A DNA stretch of 64,000 nucleotides from Nipponacmea schrenckii (lineage: Eukaryota > Mollusca > Gastropoda > Lottiidae): contig JAUJPP010000003.1 in NCBI GenBank assembly GCA_030562195.1, positions 45,948,602-46,012,601 of the forward strand. Direction: 5' to 3'. Under the pieces are notes generated by a model, which saw nothing but the letters and a program-made list of their open reading frames with translations, made no database searches and was not told the origin of the DNA. A program made the translations under genes and the position numbers. Positions 32,811 to 45,646 of the stretch are shown here, one piece after another (the stretch's first letter is position 1; every line of letters begins with the position of its first letter).

Positions 32811-32816
32811 ATAAAG
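32811..32816 (+). terminator. RPS15A polyadenylation signal
   Basis: AATAAA lies 38 bp after the stop codon, the expected spacing for a short ribosomal-protein 3' UTR. Confidence 0.75.
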
Positions 32817-32879
32817 CCAATGTTGGAAAAGTACTGAGTTTTTATTTACTAAAAAACATAAAGCCACGGTATCTCCCCG

Positions 32880-34076
32880 AAGGTCTACTGTTCAATTCTG
32901 GCAAAGGTTAAGAAATTTTTTTTGTCTTATTGGCTTGTGACGAGATAGACAACAGTTTTTATCTGGTTTGAATGAAATTTAGTGTGATTTTCATTGAAAT
33001 ATTGGTTGAGTTCAAATTTGACGATAGGACAATATTTCGATGAATGGTTATCGAGTTCTTGACTAAATAAAAATTTGTTCATGAACTCAATAGAGACTAG
33101 TTTTCACCCGATTCAAATGAAATTTGAACTGTTCATGCATATTGAGATCTTGGATAGAATTTAAAGTAGGCATATCTTGCTATATTTTGAAACTAGATAT
33201 GGATACTGTTTCAGAATAAAGTTATTTTGTGTCAATTGTCGAACTGCAAAATCAGGAATGGACAAGCCCCCCCAATTGTCATGTATTGAACGCCTAATAG
33301 CAGGTTGGGCGTACATGCATAACAAAATTCACCTATGTCAGTGGGATTTTAGGATACCCTAATAATAAAACCAAACCTTAACGACTTGAGAGAAACCAGA
33401 GAAATAGTTTTTGATTGTTTCAGTGTTTTATATGGTAGTCAGCTAGAATGGCAGTTGGCCTAGGAATTTACCTCAGATTATGGGGATGGGTTATGTAATT
33501 TAAGTCGTGACTGGTTTGGTCATGACCCAAGGTCTTAATATTGTTATGAATGTTCTGTCCATTCTAATCTGGTGGTCGAGGATCTAGAACGATGGTGGGA
33601 GCTACATGAAACCAACTGCGATAATGATCATCATGGCGTCTCTGGTTCTAAGGAGACCAGCATTGCAGAGAATTTGTGGCTCTACATCATAAGGGTTTAG
33701 CTACAGCACTCTTCTGGGGGTTGGTGATACCAAAACATTTGAGCATTCCCAAAATCGCAACTTGTACGACTTGCCTCTTAAAAAAGGGGGATGTATCAAA
33801 CGGGTCCAAATGTTGCCGCTGCTGCCAAAGCTACACCTTCCTTTACTTCTGCTTTTTTTTTTCTTTTAAATCTCTTTCTACAAACACAGTAACCACAGTC
33901 ATGGGAAACTGCACAAAAACGGAAGACAAAACGGAATATGGGATAAGATCCCCACCATTCTCACTTTGGTGTTTCTATTTTCAAGCCGAGACTGAGGTAA
34001 GGACCCTGAGATTGTAAGATCAAACAACAAGTGGTTGCCTAGCAAGATACGCCCACTTTAAAATATATTTTCTGTC
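32880..34076. other. Intergenic with degraded dispersed repeat
   Basis: 32880-33170 carries a diverged, inverted copy of the ~160-bp repeat family (GATTTTCATTGAAATATTGG, TTATCGAGTTCTTGAC). 33370-34020 has no recognisable gene; the 113-codon frame at 33676-34017 lacks any domain. Confidence 0.4.
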
Positions 34077-34571
34077 TTAAAGGGGCCCAGGCTTTGTTTC
34101 GGACAATCATCCGACAGCCTCAAACACATGAAATCTTTTGGTTAGTTAATCAGAAATAGTCTACAGAGCTTACCTTTGAAATTTGAGCCTTCAAATCCAT
34201 GTGTATCCATAATTATCCGTATTTGAAAAATCAAAATGTCTTAAGAAATTACGAACGTCCCGTCATATTGGAAAACGGTTCGTCTTGATAATCAAAGAGT
34301 TATCCTTCCCGTCGTGCAATAGCGGTCATCTATATAAATAGACTTCAACGCATTTTCAATTGTAGACTTTGTCAACAGGACACACAATTTTCAGACTGAC
34401 TGGAGACCAGCCGCATACAGCACGGAAAAAAAAATGAAAGGTGAAATTTTTTGTTTGAGGTATATTTCAAGGTATTTTGTGATTTTCTTAGAGCTTGAGT
34501 ATTTCTGATGACTGTTTAAATGTAACAAAGGCCCAAAACTACCCCTAAAAATCAAGCCTGGGCCCCTTTAA
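34077..34571. mobile_element. TTAA-flanked MITE, copy 2
   Basis: Borders are TTAA|AGGGGCCCAGGCTT and AAGCCTGGGCCCCT|TTAA. The body is close to 25097-25578 with small indels. It has no coding capacity. Confidence 0.85.
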
Positions 34572-34574
34572 CAC

Positions 34575-35712
34575 AAAACTCTAAGATTATTTAAGTCTAA
34601 TCCAAGTTCTCGTCAATATAAATGATCACACCAAATTTCATTAAAATCAGATGAAAACTGTATTGTCTATCGCAATCACAAGCCGCGTTTTGACTAAGTC
34701 AAGTGCAATAACTCAAAAACAGTATATCGAAATGTCAATTTCGAACTTGACCAAGATGACATCAACTTCAATGATCACACCAAATTTCATTCCAATCAGA
34801 TGAAAACTGTTGTCTCTATCGTGTTCACAAGTCTCTTTCGACGCAATTTGACTTAGTCAAGGCCAATAACTCAAGAAAAGTTCACCCAAAAATCGTCATG
34901 ATCAAACTTGTGCAAGATTTCATCAGTATAAATGATAACACCAAAATTTCATTCAAATCTAATGGAAATTGTGATCTCTATCGCGTTCACAAGCCAATTT
35001 TGAGGCGTTTTGACTAAGTCAAGTGCAATAACTCAAAAACCATTCATCGAAAAATCACCAATTTCGAACTGGTCCAAGATCTCATCAATATAAATGATCA
35101 CAGCAAGTTTCATTCAAATTTGATGAAAACGGTAGTCTCTATCGCGTTCACAAGCCAATTTTGACACGTTTTGGCTAAGTCAAGTGCAATAACTAAAAAA
35201 CCGTTCATCGAAAAATCGATAATTTCGAACTTGTCCGAGATCTCATCAATATTAATGATCACAGAAAGTTTCATTTAAATTCCATGAAAACTGTAGTGTC
35301 TATCGCGTTCACAAGCCAATTATGATGCGTTTTGGCTAAGTCAAGTGCCATTACTCACAAACCGTTCATCAAAAAATTGCCATTTTCGAACTTGTCCGAG
35401 ATCTCATCAATATAAATGATCACAGCAAGTTTCATTCAAATCTGATGAAAACTGTAGTGTCTATCGCGTTCACAAGCCAATTTTGACGCGTTTTTACTAA
35501 GTCAAGTGCCATAACTAAAAAACCGTTCATCGAAAAATTGCCATTTTCGAACTTGTCCGAGATCTCATCAATATAAATGATCACAGCAAGTTTCATTCAA
35601 ATCCGACAAAAACTGTATCCTCTATTGCGTTCACAAGCAATTGTGGACGGACGGACAGACGGACAGGGGTGACGACAATATACGACCACATTATAATGTG
35701 GGCGTATAAAAA
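34575..35712. repeat. ~160-bp tandem repeat array with GACGGACGGACAG tail
   Basis: TCTCATCAATATAAATGATC recurs near 35080, 35241, 35402 and 35562, giving a period of about 161 bp, with older copies before. Each unit contains TTTCATTCAAAT, TCTATCGCGTTCACAAGC, GACTAAGTCAAGTGCAATAA and CCGTTCATCGAAAAAT. The array ends in GGACGGACGGACAGACGGAC and a GTGGGCGTATAAAAA block. Related arrays are at 40830-41480 and 59690-60240. Confidence 0.85.
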
Positions 35713-36989
35713 CCATGATCCCTTCCTGCACCGAACTGCTGCTGAGGAATTCCAAAATCTTCAAACACTTCATAAATTCTGATTTGCTGAGGTTTAAGCA
35801 TCTAACTCCAATGGATCCTTACATTCTGTGATTTGGAGAGGCCTACCAAATATAAACATGTCAAAAAAAAACTGTACTGTAGTACGATTGGGCACTGAAA
35901 AATACGAGGCGTACCATACTTAATGATGCCATAGATGTAATTGGTTTAAATCCAGACAATGATTTAATGCTTGTTACAAAACCGGAGATAGATAGATAGT
36001 TACAGGAAGGTTAACAGCAAAATAGAGAGAAACTTGAAAATGAAAGCGACACATCATATGTACCAGGATAAGACATAATTACTGTGCTAAATTAAACTGA
36101 ATTAATAGAAATTAATATAAACAGTCCTTTAAAAATATTAAATACAAGTTTACAGCATTATAATTGTTTTTTTTTCATCGATTATGATATATAACAAAGA
36201 AGTCAAAGCACCACTTCTGCACTTTATGGATTTTTGTGACCAGCCTCCCTTAGGAATCATAGTATGACCAGGCTAAAGCAGATAATGGCTTTAAATTTGG
36301 TCACAATGCACTCTGGTGTTTGTTCTACATTATTATCTTTTCAAATCATGATACAGTACTATATATGATTTAGTCTGGCCCCATATGTCCAACAAAGCGC
36401 TTACAATTTTTCAGCTTTTTGTCTTCTCCTTGTATGGTCCAGATTATAGATATGAAATTGAACACTAGATAATATATTATGGTTTCTAGACTTCATACAA
36501 ATATTTAACTATATATTGATCATAAAGACTAGTAGATAGTTCAACAAACTAACAATTTTATATATTGATCATATAACGTGACAAGTTGCCTAGAAGGATA
36601 CACCTACAATATATTTTCATCAATAAATATACCTGCTGCCATAAATAACATAAAAAAGCAAATAAATATCCAAAAAACTATGTGATTAGCAATACATATG
36701 CAATTAATTATTGAAAAACGCTTAATAAATTGATTAAGAGTTTTTCAAAAAAAAAACTTAGTTTTGTGAGTTTTCCAGATTTTAAGGGATTCTGTTACTT
36801 TTATGACACTAGGTATAAATAAATAAATACTCATATTGACCATTCTTGAGAACTAAAATTTTATGTTCGTGCTAAAACGCAGTATCCTTTTAACATTCAC
36901 AAGCCAATTTGAAAAGTACTGACTAAGTCAAGGGCAATAAATCAAAATACCATTCATCGAAAAATTGCTAACGAAGAGCAACTGATGAT
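35713..36989. other. Intergenic between RPS15A and NDC80, with a MITE fragment
   Basis: No gene is seen. 36790-36900 (GACACTAGGTATAAA..., TTTTATGTTCGTGCTAAAACG, CCTTTTAA) matches the right part of the MITE family at 13769/18626. 36895-36970 is one diverged unit of the ~160-bp repeat. Confidence 0.45.
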
Positions 36990-36995
36990 TTATTG
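36990..36995 (-). terminator. NDC80 polyadenylation signal
   Basis: AATAAA on the minus strand, 83 bp after the stop codon. Confidence 0.6.
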
Positions 36996-37078
36996 GTTTA
37001 AACAGCACTTTGAGTTTGCAATGGGGCATTATGACGAGTATAGCAAACATTTCACAAGATAGAAATTCTTAAATTATA

Positions 37079-40000
37079 TTAAGAGATTCTCGATTTTTCT
37101 TTATTCATCATTTCTTCTCTATCTTTCTCAATTCTTGTAATCTGTTCTTGTTCTTCTGCTAATAACTGTTTTAATATACCTTCACTGTACAATATATGGT
37201 CATCAAGTTGCTCCTAAAATAAAACAATTATTTTATTAATACTAACCTCAAGACAAATGTAGAAACTCTCATTCATATAACAACGGAAAGATATTAAACG
37301 GGCCTGCCATTCCATCTGAAACTTCACCCCAAAAGAAACGGTTGAAGCTATTTTCATCCTTTCATGACATGATGTGAGTGCATCATCAATTCACATAATA
37401 CACTATAGTAACATTATTGGGTACTTAGTTAACACTTAATACAAGGTGTCTAAATCTTGCCATCAGAAATTTGACTGGTGTCAAGCTTAAGAAAGACAAT
37501 ATCATTATACAGGTGGAAGTATAATCCAAGATCACCATTTGCTCTCTCATTTCAGTTTGACTTAAAAATGTGTAGGGACTATTATTGCTGTGTTGTCAAT
37601 TGCGCTTTAGGTGATTGTGTATCAGATTTCAAGATTATAAGATGTAAACTTACCTGTTCTTTAGACATACCAGTCACAACTTCATCTACTAATTCATTGA
37701 GAGTATGAATGGCTGTCCTCAATATTTTATCATTCTCTAATTTCTTTTCATCACATCTACATGTATAACAAAATCATCTAATAATATAAAGTTACCTATA
37801 AATTCACTTCACTTTTCACCCATGACCAGTCCAGGGATTGAATTCAAGACATATCCGAGTGTTGGTTAGTTTGGAAGGCAAAGTAACATACATTGACCAA
37901 AGATTCAAGAAATTACTAATATAATCGAAACAGAATGTGAACTGTTATACATCTTGACTACAATTTAGACATTTTGTCTCAGATCAATAAAAAGAAATAA
38001 AAAATGTATTGTGGATGAGAAATATAAGTCAACAGAACAAATGACCAACAAAGCATATAAAATAAAGATATCTATTATTTAAAAACAACTTACTTTTTGA
38101 GAGTATCTCGAAGCTCTCGCTGTGCCTCCTGTATACTAATATGACATTGTTTCTGCAATTCTAAAATAATATTCTCCTCACTATCAATTTCTTCTTGTAA
38201 CATTTCATATTCTCTCTGATTCATCTACAATATAATAAAAATCTGTTTTAAATCAATTATAAAGATATTAATATCAAATCTAAAGTGTTTGTTGTTATTA
38301 TTAAAGTAATACTCTAAGAAGTTAAGATTGAAAATAGTCTGAAATTACCTTTCTAACCCTTTCTATTTCTTCTTCTTTCTTTTTAATATTCTTCTCTAGA
38401 AAATTATTTTCCTCTTGTCCAACATTTACAGATTCTCGTAACTACAAACACAATTGTTCTTGTACATATATAATATAAAACAATATGGACACATTATTGA
38501 TGGTGGCAAGTCCAATTTGATTAAATCCTTTAAGAGATGTCCCGAGAGTGATCATTTGAAATTTTTCACACAAATACTTTCATTGGTGAAATATATTTTC
38601 AAGAAAAATAAATTGGTTAAATGTTTCAGATATCTTGGAATCCAGGTCAGGGTCTGTAAATAATCAGCCAAAGAAAATAAAAAAAATCAACCCCAGATTC
38701 ACACATTATTGTAATAACTATTCATTTACTGACCATTTCAATGTGATTGGTTTGTTTTAATTTTTCACTTTCTCTATCTCTAACAGCAGCACTACATCTC
38801 TTCTTAAAGTCTAACAATGCTGACTAAATATATATAAAATAATAATCATATATGAGATATGTTGTTGATTTCATAATCAATTTATGACCAATATAAAGAT
38901 AAAACATTTATAGCTTGTTGTTCATGGAAAAGACGTATAATTAAAAAGGAATAGATTGTCTTTATTACCGAGAATTTTATTCTCAAAAACTTAAGATTTT
39001 TTTTTTAATTTTTTCTAGTCATCTTGTCACTCTTACATTAAGAGTTTTAAAACTGATACATACCCTTAAAGTTTCATGATCATCATTCATGGTACTGTAG
39101 TGAGAGGTTTTCATTTCATAATCTATACCTTGGGCATTTTCTGCTGTAGTTGGTATTAATTTCAATGTATGTGCTTTAGAATTAAACTCTCTACTGAAGC
39201 CTTCAATCTGAAAAGAGAAATTTCATAATAACAGTACATCATAATAACATGTCTATCATAGCTGTGACTTTTTAAATCTCAAATAATAAGATATTCAAAG
39301 TGAATATTTAAGATGTCATTTATTAACAATATATTCAAAGTTTACCTTTTCTCTAGATCTAGCTACATCAGTCTCTGATTTCCATATATCTTTATCTAAA
39401 CATTCATTTTCTTTTTCTAGGTTATCAATCTGATTCTGAAATTCTTTTCGTTTCAACTGGATTCTGTGAATATCAGCTTGGGTCATTAGTTGTTTTTCAC
39501 AAATATTCTGCATATTCTTATATTTCTCTTCTAAAGCTGTTTTTTTACTCACTAAAACCGATCAAATAAATAGATTTTAGCATAGGCAAAGCACCTAAAC
39601 ATGAACTAATTTTTAAAGTAATGTGAAGTGAATCTCATTCAGACATTGCTGAAGAATCTTGAAGTTGTTAAGTTGTGTGGGGCTGGATTATGAAAAGAGC
39701 TATGCAATAGAAAATAAAAATGGTTTATTAACTTTCTAAATAACAATGAAGAGTCCAAATGTAAATCAACTTGTATAATCAATGGCTTCAAAAAATCTCA
39801 CCAAGTTCTTGCAATTCTTCTACTGTCTCTTTACGTTGATTTTCAACTCCTTTAAGGAAATTCTCAACTTGATCAAAATAATTGGCCATTCTCTGACAAT
39901 CACTCTCCAACAAACCTTTTTGTTCTTTTAAATGTCTTAACATGTCCTACATCAAAATAGCAAATAAAGAATCATTTTTTTTTGTTTTTCTACTTGATAT

Positions 40001-43000
40001 CATAAATCAATCTTAAAAGTGTCGGAATATTTAAAATAAGTAAGTAAGTAAGTAAATATTTTATTTCAGTGACATATGTACATTGATATTTAACAGTGGT
40101 TTCCTGGCGTATAAAGTACACCCGGCCCAGTGGGCCTATAAGTCACAATAATAATACACGATATTTATATAATAAATTGAACGAGAACATATTTAACAGC
40201 AGGTGAGATGTGATCAAAATTAGCTGATAGTTTCAAATACATAGATACTTTCAATTGTATAATGTTTGACGACGCTCGTAGAATACGTTAACAAGGTATT
40301 TGGCTAGTTTGCGAGGGTAGTTATTGACAATGTCAATCATCATCTCGGAGATAGGTCTTTCAGAATCTTTCTCTAATACGTCCCCAAACCAACGGAATCG
40401 GTGATTTTCATATTTTTTACATTTCAAGAGAAAATGCGTTTCATCTTCGAAAATAATAATAAAATAATAAACCTTGCTTAACTTACAGAATCTTGTTCTA
40501 ATAAATCTAATTCTTGTTGTAATCTGTTGATCTCAGATAAAGGATCTGTAGCAGTTGAACCACCACAAAATTTACCTTCTATAAATACAATAAATGTGTA
40601 TTAGTATGTAATTCTCACTAAAGATTAGGGTTTATTAAATTGTATTACACATTTAAGAAAATAGCAAAGAAGGAATTAGAAGGTTAATGCAATGGCAGAT
40701 ATCGGTTTACGGATCCAAACGGCTAATTAGCAATTAAGATAGCTTGCCAGACAAAGTAATATAGGTCCACTGGCAGCATTGAATTTTTATAATAAATTAG
40801 GCAATAACTAAAAAAATGCTATTGCTCATACCAAGTTTCATCAAAATCCTTTTCAACCTGCAGCTTCTATGTACCACCATCTTATCTATTCCAATACTCA
40901 TACCATGTTTTATCAAAATCTATTAAAAATATTGAAGCTTCTGCAATAAAATTTTGTTGCAAGTTTACTGTCAAGGGTGATAACTCCAAAACTATTCATT
41001 GAAAAATTGTTAAATTCGAACTTGATCAATTCCAATGCTCACACCATTTTTCATCAAGATCCATTGAAAATTGTAACTTCTATTGCAACCACAATAAACT
41101 TTTGACGCAATTTTATTGAGTCAAGGGCAATAACTCAAAAATCGTTCATCAAAAAATTATCAATTTTGAACTTGACTGCTCTCTTATTAATTCCAATGCT
41201 CACACCAAGTTTCATCAAAATCCATTGAAAATTGTAGCCTCTATTGCACCCACAATAATTTTTTTACATAATTTTACTTAGTCAAGGCCGATAACTCAAA
41301 AAAACGTTTATCGAAAATAGTCAAAATCAAATTAACTTTGCTTATCAATTTCAATGCTCATACCAAGTTTCATCAAAATCCATAGAAAATTTAAGCTTTT
41401 ATAGTGTCTAAAACAAATGTTGATGGACCGACGGACAGGGGCAATATATGTCCACATATTCATGTGGGCAGAAAAAAAAATACAATATTTACTTATAGCT
41501 CTTGATAAAGCCACATCATACTTTTCAAAATCATCTTCTCCACTCAAAAAAGCAGAATATGTTTTCTCTACATACAGATATAACATCTGAAATAGTAATT
41601 GACATCTGTAAAATGTGTGAAAGAACTTGATAAGGTGTTATTGTTATCAGCTCTTCAAATTAAAGTAGTTAATCTTTGTTGTAGACAACTGGATGTCAGG
41701 TTTCCTTTTGATAAAAGAATATTATATTTTACAGAAAAGGGCAGCAAACAGCAGTTTACAGAAAAGGGCAGCAAACAGTAGTATCTATATATTTATAACA
41801 ATAAAACTGACCTTGTCTTCTGACATGGAATCAAAGTCATCATCACATGTAAACAAATACCTATCATCACCACTCTCTTGATTTAGAAGATAAAACTGAA
41901 AGGAATAGAATTAAAATTCTACAATATTTAATTAAAACATCCTCAAATGTTTTTTTTCATTCCAAAGACTTCAATTTTGTTATAAAATCAATACAAGTTA
42001 ATTTTGACCAGTAGGGAGTGAGTAACATGAAACAAGATTTACTTAAGATTTTCTTAAGATGATTGTATATCCAGACACTTTGTGCTTAAGCAGCCACCAA
42101 TTAACCAAATATGTCTGAAATATTAAGGATAACTTTATACCTGTACTAATTCCATCAACCACACTAAAGCAGCCAATAATCCTGGCCAGGTATGGGGTGA
42201 ACCAACAGCAAACATTGAGCTTTTACTTATAACAGCAGAATAACCTAACAGTTTAAATATTCTAGGTATATCTTCATCTGGTTTGTTTATCTTAATATCA
42301 GGTACCATGAAACTATAGATAAACTATAAAATAGATTGAAAGTAATGAACATTAAAATTGTGTTTTAATATTATAGACATCAACTTAGATTATTTCTCTC
42401 TCCTCAAAATGAAAATCTGAAGAATTTTTAGCAAAAATATAGGTCCTAAAAAACTGTTGAAACAATTTCTGTTAAGTGTTTTTAAATCTTACCTCAAATA
42501 TCTTATAAAATTCTTTATTTGTTGGACTCTGAAGACCTTTATTTGAGATGCTGCATGGGTAACCACGTTCAATCAAAAACTAGAAAATTAAAAATTCCTC
42601 CTGTGATTTACATAAGTATTATGCTTTTATTAGGTAAAGATGAGCCCAAAAAAGCATATTTCATGGCAATATGAACCTTTTAAGAAAATATCCAAGATAA
42701 GTAATTCATTTTGGTTGGAGTATTTCGATAAATATTACCTCACTAAGTCGTCGAATACATTTATGCTGAAAAGCTTTATCTGATATTGGTCTGCATTCTT
42801 TTGGCACAGCTGATCTTCCACGCCCACCAATACTTGAATGTCTAAAATAAAATTATTCAATTATTACATTTAAAATTTTCTTGAAATTTTTATATAGGCC
42901 TACAGCAAATCAGCAAAAGATATAATGCATGTACATCAAAACAGAACTATACCTTGGATTTTTCTGCCCTATTGATGATAGTCGAGATAATGGTCTAGCA

Positions 43001-43263
43001 GCCCCACCACCATACGTTGGTATACTACTACTTGTGGATGGTCGGCCTAATGAGGGATAACCAGAAGATGTTTTTGATCTTGGTGTTATTCCTGTTGAGG
43101 GTCTCCCCATGGAAGATCTTCCAATACCTACTGATGGTCTCCCTTCACTGGATGATCTGCCGGAATTTCTAGTGCCACTTGAAGATCTTTTCCCTCTCAC
43201 TACACGCCCATGATGATCATCATTTTGAACCCTCATGGGTCCTAAGGATTCTGATCGTCTCAT
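37079..43263 (-). CDS. NDC80: Kinetochore protein NDC80 (Hec1)
   Basis: Fifteen coding exons: 43263-42953, 42841-42739, 42579-42493, 42323-42141, 41895-41812, 41586-41493, 40578-40487, 39946-39802, 39551-39346, 39207-39064, 38823-38734, 38441-38349, 38224-38094, 37756-37654, 37213-37079. They total 666 residues (human is about 640). An acceptor at 43266 shows a further upstream non-coding exon. The basic, Ser-rich N-tail (residues 1-115) has RRS and GRPS motifs suited to Aurora B. A calponin-homology microtubule-binding domain follows (PISDKAFQHKCIRRLSEFL, VPDIKINKPDEDIPRIF, GSPHTWPGLLAALVWLMEL). From about residue 285 to the end the protein is coiled coil. It is the NDC80-complex subunit that attaches kinetochores to microtubules. 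Introns contain a LINE tail, repeats and, upstream, a LINE. Confidence 0.95.
40020..40460 (-). mobile_element. 3' end of a non-LTR retrotransposon in an NDC80 intron
   Basis: The minus strand reads DETHFLLKCKKYENHRFRWF and about 45 more residues to a stop, the C-terminal zinc-like region typical of CR1/Jockey-group RT proteins. It is followed by a 3' UTR and a terminal (TTAC)n tail, seen as TAAGTAAGTAAG at 40038-40053. It lies between coding exons 40578-40487 and 39946-39802, in the same orientation as NDC80. Confidence 0.65.
40735..41480. repeat. Degraded ~160-bp repeat array in an NDC80 intron
   Basis: It starts AAGATAGCTTGCCAGACAAA and has several units with CACCAAGTTTCATCAAAATC, CCATTGAAAATTGTAGC and GTCAAGGGCAATAACTC. 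It ends in GACCGACGGACAGGGGCAAT and CACATATTCATGTGGGCA. The same start and end blocks frame the array at 59690-60240, so this is a defined dispersed element. Confidence 0.7.
41727..41783. repeat. 27-bp tandem duplication in an NDC80 intron
   Basis: TTTACAGAAAAGGGCAGCAA followed by ACAGCAG is present twice in a row with one difference. It is short and non-coding. Confidence 0.8.
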
Positions 43264-43533
43264 TTCTGGAAATAAAGAAAGATTTATGAATAGGCCTATT
43301 CTCTTTATCTATCAAATTTTCCGATTTTTGTGTATTGCTACATATACTAAAAGGTTACTGGTATGCAATAAGTGAGGCTTCAAATTTTAGTATTCTTATG
43401 TACAAAATTATGCCAGGTAGGTTTATTCAAAACACCAATCATTTTGCAATTTAAATCAATGATGTCACTTGTCAGGTTCAAAACAGAAAAGTGTAGGCTA
43501 TAATATATTATTGAGTAGCTGACTTTTTTTCTA

Positions 43534-45310
43534 AGTGTGTTTGTGAAGGAGCAAGGAGGAGATGTGCCCACAATACCACCATACAGAACTGTTCACAAAA
43601 TGGAGAGGCTACACATCACAGAAGAAACTGGAGAAACTGAAAATCGACAAGTCACCAGGAATAGAAGAAATACACCCAAGATTCTTAAAGGAAACAGCAA
43701 CCACTCTAAGCATACCACTGACAAACATTTTCAACAAATCACTATCTATGGAGAAAGTCCCGGACGACTGGAAGCTAGCAAAAATCAGTGCGATTTACAA
43801 GAAAGGAGATAGAAGCAATGCTGGAAAATATAGACCAGTGAGTTTAACTTCTGTAGTATGTAAAACCATGGAATCCATAGTAAGAGACCATATCAGCAAC
43901 TACATGACAAAAAACAAACTTTTCACAGATAGGCAATACGGCTTCATATCGGGCAGGTCGACAAATTTTCAACTTTTAGAGGTATTAGACAAATGGACGG
44001 AAGCACTAGAATCTGGTAACCCAATCAACTGTATCTACATGGATTACCAAAAAGCTTTCGATACCGTTCCACACAGGAGGCTGATAAGCAAACTAGAATC
44101 GTATGGAATAACTACAGATATAATAGCATGGATCAAGAGCTTTCTTTCCAGCAGAAAACAATTAGTGTCAGTCAACAGAGAAAACTCAAAGTGGTGTGAT
44201 GTATCCTCAGGAATCCCGCAGGGCTCTGTCTTGGGACCACTACTATTTGTGATATTTATAAATGACTTACCAAACATAATCGATTCAGAAATGCACCTGT
44301 TTGCAGACGACACTAAAATATTCAGAATTATCAGAGACAATAGAGACGAGAGGGTACTACAAACAGACCTGGATAAAATGTCACTTTGGAGCGATGAATG
44401 GCTACTCAGATTCCACCCAGACAAGTGCAAACACATGCACATTCAGAAGCCAACAGTGAACATACCAGCCACCAACTACAATCTGAAGAAAAACATTCTA
44501 CAGAAGGTGGAAAAAGAAAAAGATATCGGAGTAACTATAGACTCACAGTTAAACTTCGAAGCCCACATATGTGAAAAAGTCAAGATAGCGAAGGAGGAGA
44601 ACCTTCCAACAACTTGACGCAACCATCTTTACACCTTTATACAAAAGCCTTGTTAGAACACATCTAGATTTCGCATGTCCAATCTGGTATCCACACAAGA
44701 TGAAGTATATTGAGATGATCGAGGGGTGCAGCGAAGAGCGACCAAACAATTAACAGGATTCAAGGACTTAACATACCCAGAAAGACTAAAGAAACTAAAG
44801 TTACCAACTCTAGCATACAGGAGACATGGAGGAGACATGCTTGAATTATATAAAGTAGTATACCAACACTATGACAAAGAAGCAAGTACCTTCATAAAAC
44901 TATGGAAAGATGCAACGGAAAGACCACCAACCAGAGGAAACTCCTTGAAGATCTACCCAGAACGCTGCACAACACTGATCAGAAAGAATTATTTCACAAA
45001 CAGAAACGTATTTATATGGAACAGACTCCCTGAAGAAGTTGTCACAGCACCGACAAAAAATACCTTCAACAATAGACTTGACAAACATTGGTCAACTCAG
45101 GAGGTTCTGTACGAAAACTTTAAGGCACCAATACGTGACCTACCAAAATTTAAGATGGGGTTATTCCCTAACCCAACAACAGATGAGTCTGGTATAGAGG
45201 TCTAAGGACCTGATCCAGAAATTAACTCTAAGTACGGTAACTCTAAGTAACTAAGTAAAGTCATATCACAATATGCAGACCTATAGAATAAAATGTAATA
45301 TGCATTGAAT
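43534..45310 (+). pseudogene. 5'-truncated non-LTR retrotransposon (CR1/L2-Jockey group RT)
   Basis: The first frame (43562-44617) holds RT motifs: KISAIYKKGDRSNAGKYRPV, YMDYQKAFDTVPHRRL (motif A), SGIPQGSVLGPLLFVIFIND (motif B) and EMHLFADDTKIFR (FADD). A frame change near 44600 leads to QRRATKQLTGFKDLTYPERL and a C-terminal region to 45205, ending GIEV. The 3' tail has repeated TAACTCTAAG. It sits in the 5' untranslated intron of NDC80, antisense to that gene, a few hundred bases from its likely promoter. The endonuclease half is missing, so the copy is dead or nearly so. Confidence 0.88.
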
Positions 45311-45646
45311 AAAGTTAAAAGTTGAGGAACAAATTATAAACGATGAACGATATTTACAAAGCTTTTATCAAACCTTGGTGTCCTTGATTTGTTTCACTGT
45401 CAAATTTTGTAAATAGCGCGTTTTAAACGGACTTCCGGTTGTAATAATCTCGATTGAAAGGTAATTTTACATTGCAAACATAGACAAAGTTACAATTAAT
45501 GACTTAGATGATCAAGTCTACATAGCTCTTCGAATTGAAGGTAATATTGTTAAACTTATTAAATCGCGGGAAACGTTGTCACGCATTAGCTAACAATCTG
45601 TCATCGACCCGAAAACTAACCCAAATGAGATATTAACAGATCAAAT
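45311..45646. promoter_or_regulatory. Shared promoter region of NDC80 (minus) and the HhH gene (plus)
   Basis: About 340 bp separate the LINE end from the HhH start codon, and both genes must initiate in or near it. ACTTCCGG (45431-45438) is an ETS-like site, and AGCGCGTTTTAAACGG lies just before it. On the plus strand GAAAG|GTAATT (45461) and TTAACAG (45640) could bound a small 5' UTR intron. Start sites are inferred. Confidence 0.45.

Noticed and set aside
33676..34017. 113-codon plus-strand frame as a small Cys-rich protein
   Set aside because: No signal peptide, domain or splice context; it runs up to the edge of a MITE.
44044..44442. 132-codon minus-strand frame
   Set aside because: Antisense shadow of the LINE reverse transcriptase.
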